A stretch of 64,000 bases of DNA from NCBI RefSeq assembly GCF_018141005.1, contig NZ_CP046582.1, positions 744,001-808,000 on the forward strand, written 5' to 3'. A program made the position numbers and the translations under genes. This DNA is from Erwinia sp. E602 (GTDB lineage: Bacteria; Pseudomonadota; Gammaproteobacteria; Enterobacterales; Enterobacteriaceae). Under the pieces are notes generated by a model that worked only from the letters and a program-made list of their open reading frames with translations, was not told the origin of the DNA and ran no database searches. Of the stretch, positions 17,974 to 26,006 are shown one piece after another (position 1 is the stretch's first letter; each line of letters begins with the position of its first letter).

Positions 17974-18705
17974 TCATCCACAGGCCCCGGCAAAAATTAC
18001 CCCGCGCGCGCTCATCTCACGCTGCCAGCGGACGGCGCTGGTGGTCCAGTAGACGGACTTAACGCCGAAACGTGCCAGCTCCGCCTGCGACCAGGAGAAC
18101 CACTTCTCCGGGAATTTCTGCCGGTAATCCGCCAGCAGCTGTGGGCAATAAGCGATCTTTTCGCTGACGCCGATCGTCTGGTAAAACTGGCTCTCCTGTT
18201 GTGCCAGCGCGATAAATTCGGGCTGTGTGACAAACTTTTGCGCCGTCATCCCGTCTTCGCTGTTTTCCATCGCGATCTCGCTGGCCGGGCTGTGCAGGCT
18301 GCCGTGCCACAGAAGGTAGCTGTTCTGGCCAATATATTTGTTTTTGCCTGCGGGGAACAGGTAGCTGGCGCAGGCGGACGCACAGACGTTTCTCACCTCA
18401 ACGTCAACGCCGCGCTTGTGGATCTCACGGCCTAATTTCATCGCTTCCACGACGTCGCCGCCGATGCTGTTGAGGGAGATTTTCTCTACCCGGCGCATCT
18501 TTAGCTGGTTAATCACTTTCTCTGCCGAGCCGGAAATAATTTTGCCATCATAGTAGAGCGTACCGTTACGTACGCTGATTTCCGGCGGTGAAAGCAGCAC
18601 CCGCTCGTCCTGAATATCGATGGCCTGTGCGGCAGCGGTCGGTGCGCTGAGCGCGCAGGCAAGCAGCGGCAGCAGCGTAGAGAGCGGGGATAAGCGTGGC
18701 AACAT
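17974..18705 (-). CDS. exported ClpP/crotonase-fold protein of unknown function
   Basis: The 243-residue product starts at the ATG at 18705 (AAGGAA upstream) and has a signal peptide (MLPRLSPLSTLLPLLACALS, cleavage near AAAQA). The mature part has the ClpP-like fold of periplasmic proteins: KISLNSIGGDVVEAMKLGRE (glycine-rich oxyanion loop), then RNVCASACASYLFPAGKNKY, where a Ser in the SACAS element is the candidate nucleophile, and SYLLWHGSLHSPA supplying a His. The order Ser then His resembles ClpP and NfeD-type proteases. No ATPase partner or NfeD gene is adjacent, so the substrate is unknown. It is monocistronic. Confidence 0.65.
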   Translation of the reverse strand: MLPRLSPLSTLLPLLACALSAPTAAAQAIDIQDERVLLSPPEISVRNGTLYYDGKIISGSAEKVINQLKMRRVEKISLNSIGGDVVEAMKLGREIHKRGVDVEVRNVCASACASYLFPAGKNKYIGQNSYLLWHGSLHSPASEIAMENSEDGMTAQKFVTQPEFIALAQQESQFYQTIGVSEKIAYCPQLLADYRQKFPEKWFSWSQAELARFGVKSVYWTTSAVRWQREMSARGVIFAGACG

Positions 18706-18943
18706 GATTGCGGGTTCCTTGTGCAGTGGATCAGGCGGCGGGCGCAGGCGCATGGCGTTGGCGATACGTCAGTCATGTCCGTAGTACCCTTGAGTTTACT
18801 TGATTCCCGTACCTGCTGTCGCAAAACGCGTTGCCCAAAGGCAGAACGGCGCGTGGGCGGCAGGTGGTTCGCGCAAAAAAAAACGGCAAATGTGGAGCCT
18901 TTGCCATGAAATCGTCAGGTAATGTAAATAAATGTATCAATGT

Positions 18944-18962
18944 TGAGTGATTATCATTTAAA
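18944..18962. promoter_or_regulatory. candidate Fur box upstream of iron ABC operon
   Basis: TGATTATCAT (18948-18957) matches the 10-base core of the Fur consensus on the opposite strand exactly; the flanks match less well. It lies about 45 bases before the binding-protein gene, at promoter distance. Confidence 0.55.
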
Positions 18963-19005
18963 TTTAGCCGGTCTGATTTGACTCTCTTACCTCGGGAAAA
19001 AAACA

Positions 19006-20121
19006 ATGTCCTCATCTGTCTTTAAACGCCGTGCTGTTGCCGGTGCGCTGGCGCTTGCCCTGCTGGCAACCGCCACCTCAGCCCTGGCTGAAATCAAAAC
19101 CCTGACCGACGTCATCGGCCGTCAGGTGAAGGTCGACCTGCCTGCCAAGCGCGTGGTGCTGGGTTTCTACTTTGAAGATTATATGGCCGTGGGCGGTGAG
19201 AAAGCCTTTGATTCGGTGGTTGGCCTGTCGCGTGAAGCGTGGGAAGGCTGGGTGCCGGCTAACTGGGCGATGCATGTGGCGCACCGCCCGTCGCTGAAAG
19301 ACATTCCTGACGTGGGCGAAGTAGAGGCGCAGAACTTCTCGGTGGAGAAGGTGCTGAGCCTTAACCCGGACCTGCTGATCCTCGCCGACTGGCAGTATCA
19401 GGCGCTGGGTGCCGATATCAAGCGTATCGAGAAGCAGGGCATTCCGATCGCGGTCGTCGACTTTAACGCGCAGACCGTTGAGCGCCACGTGGCCTCCGCC
19501 CGCGTGCTGGGCACGCTGACCGGGCAGGACGCGCGGGCGACGGAAATCGCCGATCTTTATGCGGCGTCGTTGAAACAGGTGGCCGATCGCGTTAAGGCCT
19601 CCGGCAAGCCGCAGCCGAAGGTGTACGTCGAGTTTGGCAATAAAGGCCCGGAAGAGTACTCCTTCACCTACGGCAAGAACATGTGGGGCGCGATGGCCAC
19701 CGCGGCCGGCGGCAACAACATCGCCACGCCGTTTGTTGAGTGGTGGGGGCCACTGAACCCTGAGCAGGTGCTGGCCTCGCAGCCGGATGCTATTTTCATC
19801 GCCGGGCGTGAGAACAATGCCAACCCCAATGCGCTGCCGATGGGGCAGGGGGTAAAAATTGACGACGCGCGCGCGAAGCTGAAGGGCTTTGAGCAGCGTG
19901 CAGGCTGGAGCGGACTGCCGGCGGTGAAAAACGGCAAGGTGTACGGCGTCTATCAGGGCGCGTCACGTACCCTGTCTGACTTCGCGATGGTGCAGTATAT
20001 GGCCAAACAGCTCTACCCTGAGCAGTTCAGGGACGTCGATCCGCTGGCTAACTACCTTAACTACTACAAAAAATACCTGCCGGTCACCCCGGAAGGTACC
20101 TTTGTGGTCGGCGTTAAGTAA
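19006..20121 (+). CDS. iron-chelate/cobalamin-type ABC transporter substrate-binding protein
   Basis: The 371-residue periplasmic protein has a signal peptide (cleavage near SALAE, residue 28). A class III (helical-backbone) binding fold follows: KTLTDVIGRQVKVDLPAKRV at the start, then DVGEVEAQNFSVEKVLSLNP and DLLILADWQYQALG. The C-terminal lobe contains KNMWGAMATAAGGNNIATPF and NPEQVLASQPDAIFIAGREN. This is the pattern of FepB/FhuD/BtuF-type proteins. It is the first gene of a three-gene import operon with a candidate Fur box, so an iron siderophore or iron-bound ligand is the most likely cargo. No outer-membrane receptor or siderophore synthesis gene is in the window. Confidence 0.88.
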   Translation: MSSSVFKRRAVAGALALALLATATSALAEIKTLTDVIGRQVKVDLPAKRVVLGFYFEDYMAVGGEKAFDSVVGLSREAWEGWVPANWAMHVAHRPSLKDIPDVGEVEAQNFSVEKVLSLNPDLLILADWQYQALGADIKRIEKQGIPIAVVDFNAQTVERHVASARVLGTLTGQDARATEIADLYAASLKQVADRVKASGKPQPKVYVEFGNKGPEEYSFTYGKNMWGAMATAAGGNNIATPFVEWWGPLNPEQVLASQPDAIFIAGRENNANPNALPMGQGVKIDDARAKLKGFEQRAGWSGLPAVKNGKVYGVYQGASRTLSDFAMVQYMAKQLYPEQFRDVDPLANYLNYYKKYLPVTPEGTFVVGVK

Positions 20122-20134
20122 CGATGCCCCCCGG

Positions 20135-20160
20135 CGGCCCGCCGCTGCGCTGGCGGGCCG
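20135..20160 (+). terminator. intercistronic hairpin between binding protein and permease
   Basis: CGGCCCGCC and GGCGGGCCG form a 9-bp stem with an 8-base loop, 14 bases after the binding-protein stop. No T-run follows. Such hairpins usually protect upstream mRNA or reduce read-through, favouring excess binding protein over permease. Confidence 0.55.
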
Positions 20161-20225
20161 TCCGGCACCTCACCGATCGTTTCGATCGCGCTGCTGCGGC
20201 GGCGCGTGATTTTCTGGATACCACC

Positions 20226-21278
20226 ATGACTATTCCCTCTGCCAGCCGCAACGCCATTGCCGCGCACCGCGCGCGCGAACGTAAGCGCTGGCGTTACGTG
20301 CTGCTGTTTTTACTGATTACGGCGGTCAGCCTGGTGTTTGATATCGCCACCGGCCCGTCGATGCTCTCACCCTCTGAGGTGATCCGCTCGCTGACCGGGC
20401 TGGGCGAACGGGCGGCGATGACCGACGCCATCGTGCGTGAGCTGCGGCTGCCGATGGCGCTGATGGCGCTGGTGGTCGGCGCGGCGCTGGGCGCCGGCGG
20501 CGCGCAGATGCAAACCCTGCTGAATAACCCGATGGCCAGCCCCTACACGCTGGGAATGGCGGCCGCGGCCGGTTTTGGTGCCGCGCTCAGCCTGGCGTTT
20601 GGCGGTTTCGGGCTGAACCCGATGTTCGCCGTGCCGATCGGCGCGTTTCTGTTTTCAATGATCGCCGCGCTGTTCCTGTTTATGCTGGCCTCGATGCGCC
20701 GGGTGCGCACTGAAACCATTATTCTCGGCGGCATCGCGCTGCTGTTCCTGTTCCAGTCGCTGCTGTCGCTGATCCAGTTTCTCTCCGCGCCGGAGCTGTC
20801 ACAACAGATCCTGTTCTGGCTGTTCGGCAGCCTGACCAAGGCCACCTGGCCAACGTTAATCCTCACCGCCGTAGTTACCCTGGTCTGCTGCCTGCTGTTG
20901 CTGGCCGACTCGTGGCAGCTGGCGGCGCTGCGTATGGGCGAAACCCGCGCGCGCAGCCTCGGGGTGAACGTGCGCCGCCTGCGCATGAAGGTGCTGGTGA
21001 TCGTGGCGGTAATGACCGCCACCGCCACCAGCTTCGTCGGGGTGATCGGCTTTATCGGCCTGGTGGCGCCGCACATTGCGCGCATGGTGGTCGGTGAAGA
21101 TCAGCGCTTCTCGCTGCCGATGTCGGTGCTGAGCGGCGCGATGATGCTGTCGGCGGCGTCGGTGCTGTCGAAATCGATCGTGCCCGGCGCGCTGTTCCCG
21201 GTCGGCATTGTTACGGCGATCGTCGGCGTGCCGTTTTTACTGTGGCTGATCTTCGCCCCGCGCAGGAGTGCCTTATGA
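20226..21278 (+). CDS. FecCD-family iron-chelate ABC permease
   Basis: The 350-residue protein starts at the ATG at 20226 (MTIPSASRNAIAAHRARERK); the longer upstream frame runs through the hairpin and is unlikely. It has ten predicted helices of the BtuC/FecCD type: VVGAALGAGGAQMQTLLNNP, MASPYTLGMAAAAGFGAALS, and the signature FVGVIGFIGLVAPHIARMVV. The hydrophilic GETRARSLGVNVRR is the coupling loop that docks the ATPase. A single permease gene implies a homodimer. The stop overlaps the ATPase start (ATGA). Confidence 0.92.
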   Translation: MTIPSASRNAIAAHRARERKRWRYVLLFLLITAVSLVFDIATGPSMLSPSEVIRSLTGLGERAAMTDAIVRELRLPMALMALVVGAALGAGGAQMQTLLNNPMASPYTLGMAAAAGFGAALSLAFGGFGLNPMFAVPIGAFLFSMIAALFLFMLASMRRVRTETIILGGIALLFLFQSLLSLIQFLSAPELSQQILFWLFGSLTKATWPTLILTAVVTLVCCLLLLADSWQLAALRMGETRARSLGVNVRRLRMKVLVIVAVMTATATSFVGVIGFIGLVAPHIARMVVGEDQRFSLPMSVLSGAMMLSAASVLSKSIVPGALFPVGIVTAIVGVPFLLWLIFAPRRSAL

Positions 21279-22072
21279 TCGCGCTCAACGGCATTCAGGT
21301 GCAGCGCGGTGGCCGCACCATTATCAATGGCCTTAGCACGTCGCTGGCCGCCGGGCAGATCCACGTGATTATCGGCCCCAACGGCACCGGAAAAACCACG
21401 CTGCTCGGCGCGCTGTTTGGCGAGCTGCCGCTGGCGACCGGTACGATCCGCTGTGGAGAACGCGAGTTAACCGCCGGCAAGCCGCGCGGAAAAACGCTGC
21501 AGCAGTGGCGCGACGGCATCGCCTACCTGCCGCAGGACAGCACGGCGGATATCGGCCTGACGGTGCTGGAGGTGGTGGTGCTCGGGCGGTTGGGCAGGCT
21601 GTCGCTGCATATCTATGACGAGACGCTGGACGCGGCGATGCAGCGGCTTGAGCAGGCCGGGATTGGTCATCTGGCCGAACGCGATATCGCTTCGCTCAGC
21701 GGTGGACAGCGGCAGATGGTGCTGTTTGCCCAGGTGATGATGCGTGAGCCTGAGGTGATGCTGCTGGATGAACCGGTCAGCGCGCTGGATCTTAAGCATC
21801 AGCTGGCGTTGCTCAACCTGGTGCGGCGCGAAACCCGCGCGCGCAACTGGGTAACGGTGATTGTGCTGCACGATCTCAACCTTGCCTGCCAGTACGCGGA
21901 CAACCTGCTGGTGGTGGCCGGTGGTCAGCTGCAGGCCGCGGGGCGGCCGCGCGAAGTGATTAACGCGCAGCTGATCGGTGACACTTACGGCGTCGAAGTC
22001 GAGATCCTGCATGACCGGGCCGGTAACCCGGTGGTGCAGCCGCTGGGGATATCGGCACAGGGTGACGCATAG
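21275..22072 (+). CDS. iron-chelate ABC transporter ATPase
   Basis: This 265-residue ATPase starts at the ATG at 21275, overlapping the permease stop. The Walker A motif is GPNGTGKTT (about 36-44), the ABC signature LSGGQRQ, Walker B VMLLDEPVSALD, and the switch His lies in VTVIVLHDLNLACQYADNLL. The sequence matches the FepC/FecE/BtuD group. It energises uptake through the upstream permease and is the last gene of the operon. Confidence 0.93.
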   Translation: MIALNGIQVQRGGRTIINGLSTSLAAGQIHVIIGPNGTGKTTLLGALFGELPLATGTIRCGERELTAGKPRGKTLQQWRDGIAYLPQDSTADIGLTVLEVVVLGRLGRLSLHIYDETLDAAMQRLEQAGIGHLAERDIASLSGGQRQMVLFAQVMMREPEVMLLDEPVSALDLKHQLALLNLVRRETRARNWVTVIVLHDLNLACQYADNLLVVAGGQLQAAGRPREVINAQLIGDTYGVEVEILHDRAGNPVVQPLGISAQGDA

Positions 22073-22108
22073 TACAGATAGCCAGTGCAGGCTGATGTGA
22101 CTTAGCCT

Positions 22109-22170
22109 GCCTGGCTGCCTGGCTGCCTGGCTGCCTGGCTGCCTGGCTGCCTGACTGCCTGACTGCCTGT
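22109..22170. repeat. octanucleotide tandem repeat GCCTGGCT
   Basis: There are five perfect units of GCCTGGCT, two of GCCTGACT and a partial unit. The array sits in the 280-base gap between the ABC ATPase stop and btsS, not in an ORF. It could change copy number by slippage. Confidence 0.95.
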
Positions 22171-22355
22171 TAACCCGCCTGACTCTTAACTCGTCCGTCT
22201 GTCCGGTACCTGATAAAACGGCCAGGGGGGCCGGTGAACGGAGAGCGGGCTTCAGCAGAAAAATGCGCGCCAGATCGCGTTTTTAAGATCAGCGCGCTGA
22301 AACCGGCGGCGTAACAGAGTAGGGTGCCCGCAATACGGGCGAACGGGCAGGCAGG

Positions 22356-24035
22356 ATGGTCGATTTTACTCTGGTGTTACAGCTGCTGCAGCAGATGTGC
22401 GTGTTCCTGGTGATCGCCTGGCTGATGAGCAAAACCCGGCTGTTTATCCCGCTGATGCAGGTGACCGTCCGCCTGCCGCACAAGCTGCTGTGCTATGTCA
22501 CCTTCTCAATCTTCTGCATTCTCGGTACCTATTTCGGCCTGCATATCGAAGACTCGATTGCCAATACCCGCGCCATCGGCGCGGTGATGGGCGGCCTGCT
22601 TGGCGGGCCGGTGGTCGGCGGGCTGGTGGGGCTGACCGGCGGCCTGCACCGCTATTCGCTGGGCGGGATGACCGCGCTGAGCTGTATGCTTTCCACCTTT
22701 ACCGAAGGGCTGCTCGGCGGCCTGTTGCACAGTTACCTGCTTAAACGCGGCCGCCCCGACCGGGTGTTCAGCCCGCTGACCGCCGGCGGCGTGACGCTGG
22801 TGGCGGAACTGGTGCAGATGGCGATTATTCTGCTGATCGCCCGCCCGTATCAGGACGCGCTGCACCTGGTGAAAAACATCGCCGCGCCGATGATGGTCGC
22901 CAATACCGTCGGCGCGGCGATGTTTATGCGCATCCTGCTCGACAAGCGGGCGATGTTTGAGAAATACACCTCGGCCTTCTCGGCCACCGCGCTGAGGCTG
23001 GCGGCAGAAACCGAGGGGATCCTGCGCCAGGGGTTTAACGAAGAGAACAGCATGAAGGTGGCGCAGGTGCTTTATCGCGAACTGGATATCGGCGCGGTGG
23101 CGATCACCGATCGCGACAAGCTGCTGGCCTTTACCGGCACCGGTGACGATCATCACCTGCCCGGCACGCCGATCGCCTCGGATTATACCTGGCGGGCGAT
23201 TGAGAGCGGCGAGGTGGTCTACGCCGACGGTAACGAGGTGCCTTACCGCTGTTCGCTGCATGATAACTGCAAGCTGGGTTCGACGCTGGTGATCCCGCTG
23301 CGCGGTGAAAATCAGCGGGTGATCGGCACTATCAAGCTGTATGAGCCGCGCAACCGGCTGTTCAGCTCGATCAACCGCACGCTGGGCGAAGGCATCGCGC
23401 AGCTGCTGTCGGCGCAGATCCTGGCCGGGCAGTTTGAGCGGCAGAAGGCGCTGCTGGTGCAGTCGGAGATCAAGCTGCTGCACGCGCAGGTCAATCCGCA
23501 CTTCCTGTTTAACGCGCTGAATACGCTGGTGGCGGTGATCCGTCATGACAGCACGCAGGCCGCGCAGCTGGTGCAGTATCTGTCGACCTTTTTCCGCAAA
23601 AACCTCAAGCGACCGGGCGATGTGGTGACGCTGGCCAACGAGCTGGAGCACGTTAACGCCTATCTGCAGATTGAGCTGGCCCGCTTCCGTTCGCAGCTGC
23701 GGGTCGATCTGCGGGTACCGGAGTCACTGGCGCAGCTGCGGCTGCCCGCATTCACCCTGCAGCCGATCGTCGAGAACGCCATCAAGCACGGTACTTCACA
23801 GCTGCTGGGGACCGGGGTGATCGCCATTGACGCCCGCACCGAGGGTGAACATCTGCTGCTGACCGTCGAGGATAATGCCGGACTCTATCTACCCGGCGCG
23901 GACGGCAGCGGCCTCGGTATGAGCCTGGTCGACAAGCGCCTGCGCGGCCGCTTTGGCGACGACTGCGGCATCAGCGTCAGCTGCGAGCCGGAGCGCTATA
24001 CGCGCATCACCCTGCGCCTGCCGATGAGCGCCTGA
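22356..24035 (+). CDS. btsS: pyruvate-sensing histidine kinase BtsS
   Basis: The 559-residue LytS-type kinase has an N-terminal 5TM-LYT membrane sensor (about 1-175, with [20 protein letters not shown] and [20 protein letters not shown]). A GAF domain follows (about 215-345, including [20 protein letters not shown]), and then the His kinase core with the phospho-His in [20 protein letters not shown]. The ATP-binding N box is [12 protein letters not shown]. In E. coli BtsS binds extracellular pyruvate with high affinity and phosphorylates BtsR. The response regulator follows after 11 bases. Confidence 0.94.
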   Translation: MVDFTLVLQLLQQMCVFLVIAWLMSKTRLFIPLMQVTVRLPHKLLCYVTFSIFCILGTYFGLHIEDSIANTRAIGAVMGGLLGGPVVGGLVGLTGGLHRYSLGGMTALSCMLSTFTEGLLGGLLHSYLLKRGRPDRVFSPLTAGGVTLVAELVQMAIILLIARPYQDALHLVKNIAAPMMVANTVGAAMFMRILLDKRAMFEKYTSAFSATALRLAAETEGILRQGFNEENSMKVAQVLYRELDIGAVAITDRDKLLAFTGTGDDHHLPGTPIASDYTWRAIESGEVVYADGNEVPYRCSLHDNCKLGSTLVIPLRGENQRVIGTIKLYEPRNRLFSSINRTLGEGIAQLLSAQILAGQFERQKALLVQSEIKLLHAQVNPHFLFNALNTLVAVIRHDSTQAAQLVQYLSTFFRKNLKRPGDVVTLANELEHVNAYLQIELARFRSQLRVDLRVPESLAQLRLPAFTLQPIVENAIKHGTSQLLGTGVIAIDARTEGEHLLLTVEDNAGLYLPGADGSGLGMSLVDKRLRGRFGDDCGISVSCEPERYTRITLRLPMSA

Positions 24036-24046
24036 GGAAAAAACCT

Positions 24047-24763
24047 ATGCTGAATGTACTGATCGTCGATGACGAGCCGCTGGCGCGCGAGAACCTGCGC
24101 GTGCTGCTACAGGATCGGGCCGATATTACCATTGTGGGGGAGAGCGCCAACGCCATTGAAGCGATGGGCGCGGTCAACCGGCTGCGGCCGGACGTGGTGT
24201 TCCTCGATATTCAGATGCCGCGCATCAGCGGGCTGGAGATGGCCGGTATGCTCGATCCGCAGCAGCGCCCCTGGATCGTGTTTCTGACCGCCTTTGATGA
24301 GTACGCGGTGAAGGCGTTTGAGGAGCACGCGTTTGATTACCTGCTTAAGCCGGTCGATCCCGCCCGGCTGGAAAAAACCCTCGCCCGCCTGCGCGAGGTG
24401 CGGCCGCTGCAGAATATCGCCGCGCTGGAAGGCCCGGAGCCGCTGAAGTTTATCCCCTGCACCGGCCACAGCCGTATCTGGTTGCTGCCAATGGAGGAGG
24501 TGGCGTTTGTCAGCAGCCGGCTGAGCGGCGTGTACGTCACCAGTCAGGACGGCAGGGAGGGCTTTACCGAGCTGACGCTGCGCACGCTGGAGAACCGCAC
24601 GCCGCTGGTGCGCTGCCACCGTCAGCACCTGGTGAACATGGCGCACCTGCGTGAGATCCGCCTGGAGGATAACGGCCAGGCGGAGCTGCTGCTGCGCAAC
24701 GGCCAGACGGTGCCGGTCAGCCGCCGTTACCTGAAGCCGCTGAAGGAGCGGCTGGGGTTGTAA
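24047..24763 (+). CDS. btsR: LytTR response regulator BtsR
   Basis: The 238-residue regulator has a receiver domain (1-120) with acidic pocket VDDE and phospho-acceptor Asp54 in [11 protein letters not shown] LytTR DNA-binding domain follows (about 135-235), with [18 protein letters not shown] and [20 protein letters not shown]. BtsR activates btsT in E. coli. Its presumed target gene btsT lies 3.4 kb away here, with matching sites upstream. It converges with yjiA, the ends being 11 bases apart. Confidence 0.94.
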   Translation: MLNVLIVDDEPLARENLRVLLQDRADITIVGESANAIEAMGAVNRLRPDVVFLDIQMPRISGLEMAGMLDPQQRPWIVFLTAFDEYAVKAFEEHAFDYLLKPVDPARLEKTLARLREVRPLQNIAALEGPEPLKFIPCTGHSRIWLLPMEEVAFVSSRLSGVYVTSQDGREGFTELTLRTLENRTPLVRCHRQHLVNMAHLREIRLEDNGQAELLLRNGQTVPVSRRYLKPLKERLGL

Positions 24764-24774
24764 CAGCCCAGGGG

Positions 24775-25737
24775 TTAACGCGGCCGCAGCGCCTCGAAGG
24801 TGCCGCGGATCTGCGATTCCGGCAGCTGCTGGCCGATAAACACCAGCGTGCTGCGCTTCGTCTCTTCCGGCTGCCACTCGCGGTCCCAGTCGGCGCTGTA
24901 CAGACGCTGCACGCCCTGGAACAGCAGCCGGCACGGCTGGTCGGCGATCCACAGCATGCCCTTATAACGCAGCAGATCCTGGGCAAAGCCGCCGAGCAGC
25001 TCTTCCATCGCCGCCGACACCGCCGCCAGTTCCACCGGGTAGTCCAGCTCAACCACCAGAGAGGCGATCATCGGCTGGGCAGGCGCGATAAAGCGGAAGC
25101 GCGGCGCGGGCTGCACCACCTGCTCCTCCAGCATAAAGCCGCGGGTGTCAAACAGCAGCGCCAGATCGATCTGGCCGTTAACCACCGGATGGACCGGGGC
25201 GCGGGCGTTGATGCGCTGCAGGCGTTCAACCAGCTCCGCGCTGTCGCCGGCCACGTCGGTTTTGCTCAGCAGCAGACGGTCGGCGTAGCCGACCTGCGCC
25301 TGGGCAAGGCTGAAGCGCCCCAGCTGTTCAGCGGCGTGCACCGCATCCACCAGGGTAATCACGCCGTCCAGCAGGTAGCGCTGGCACAGCACCTCGTGCG
25401 AGAAGAAGGTGTGAATAATCGGGCCGGGATCGGCCATGCCGGTGCACTCGATAATCAGCCGGTCAAACGCCAGCGTGCCGTTATCCAGCCCGTCGAGCAG
25501 GTCGAGCAGCGCATCCTCCAGATCGTTGGCGCGCGAGCAGCAGATGCAGCCGTTGGTCAGGGTTCTGATTTCCGTGGCGCGGTCGCCAATCAGCTGGTCG
25601 TCGATCGCCACGCCGCCGTACTCGTTCTCAATCACGGCAATTTTGTAATCCTGCTGTTCGTGCAGAATATGGCGTAACAGGGTGGTTTTACCGGCACCGA
25701 GAAAACCGGTCAGTACCGTAACTGCAATCGGGTTCAT
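24775..25737 (-). CDS. yjiA: COG0523 GTPase, YjiA
   Basis: The 320-residue G3E-family GTPase has Walker A GFLGAGKTT near the N-terminus. The metal-binding signature TNGCICCSRANDLEDAL contains the CXCC motif, Walker B is RLIIECTGMADP, and the base-recognition motif is SKTDVAG. Related proteins act as metal (zinc) chaperones or insertases; the role of YjiA is not settled. The order btsT-yjiX-yjiA is the same as in E. coli, and the gap to yjiX is 8 bases. Confidence 0.92.
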   Translation of the reverse strand: MNPIAVTVLTGFLGAGKTTLLRHILHEQQDYKIAVIENEYGGVAIDDQLIGDRATEIRTLTNGCICCSRANDLEDALLDLLDGLDNGTLAFDRLIIECTGMADPGPIIHTFFSHEVLCQRYLLDGVITLVDAVHAAEQLGRFSLAQAQVGYADRLLLSKTDVAGDSAELVERLQRINARAPVHPVVNGQIDLALLFDTRGFMLEEQVVQPAPRFRFIAPAQPMIASLVVELDYPVELAAVSAAMEELLGGFAQDLLRYKGMLWIADQPCRLLFQGVQRLYSADWDREWQPEETKRSTLVFIGQQLPESQIRGTFEALRPR

Positions 25738-25745
25738 AACGTTCC

Positions 25746-25949
25746 TTAACAGCAGCGCATGCCGCCTTTACCATCGCCGCCGTAGCGCGCCTGCTGGCGC
25801 TCGCGGAAAAATTCTTTATAGGTCATCGCCGGCTGGTCCGGATGATTGGCCTGCATATGGGCAACGTAGGTATCGTAGTCGGGGATGCCGACCAGCATCC
25901 GCGCGGCCTGGCCGAGATACTTTTTTGCCGCGCCTAAGTTATCAAACAT
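25746..25949 (-). CDS. yjiX: YbdD/YjiX family protein
   Basis: The 67-residue soluble protein starts [20 protein letters not shown] and contains the family core [20 protein letters not shown] followed by [17 protein letters not shown]. It ends with two cysteines (GGMRCC). Members are always encoded after CstA/BtsT carriers, so it probably supports pyruvate or peptide uptake, but no mechanism is known. Confidence 0.93.
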   Translation of the reverse strand: MFDNLGAAKKYLGQAARMLVGIPDYDTYVAHMQANHPDQPAMTYKEFFRERQQARYGGDGKGGMRCC

Positions 25950-25971
25950 ATTCCTCTCCGTAACGAAAAAA

Positions 25972-25993
25972 GCGGTGCCGTTAACGGCACCGC
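25972..25993 (-). terminator. intrinsic terminator/attenuator between btsT and yjiX
   Basis: A perfect 22-base palindrome (GCGGTGCCGTT/AACGGCACCGC) is followed on the minus strand by TTTTTT. It sits inside the btsT-yjiX-yjiA gene set, so most transcripts should end after btsT, with limited read-through. Confidence 0.85.
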
Positions 25994-26006
25994 CCGGATT
26001 GAGCCT

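Noticed and set aside
22506..23651. 381-codon minus-strand frame opposite btsS
   Set aside because: Arg/His/Gln-rich translation typical of an antisense shadow; btsS is certain.
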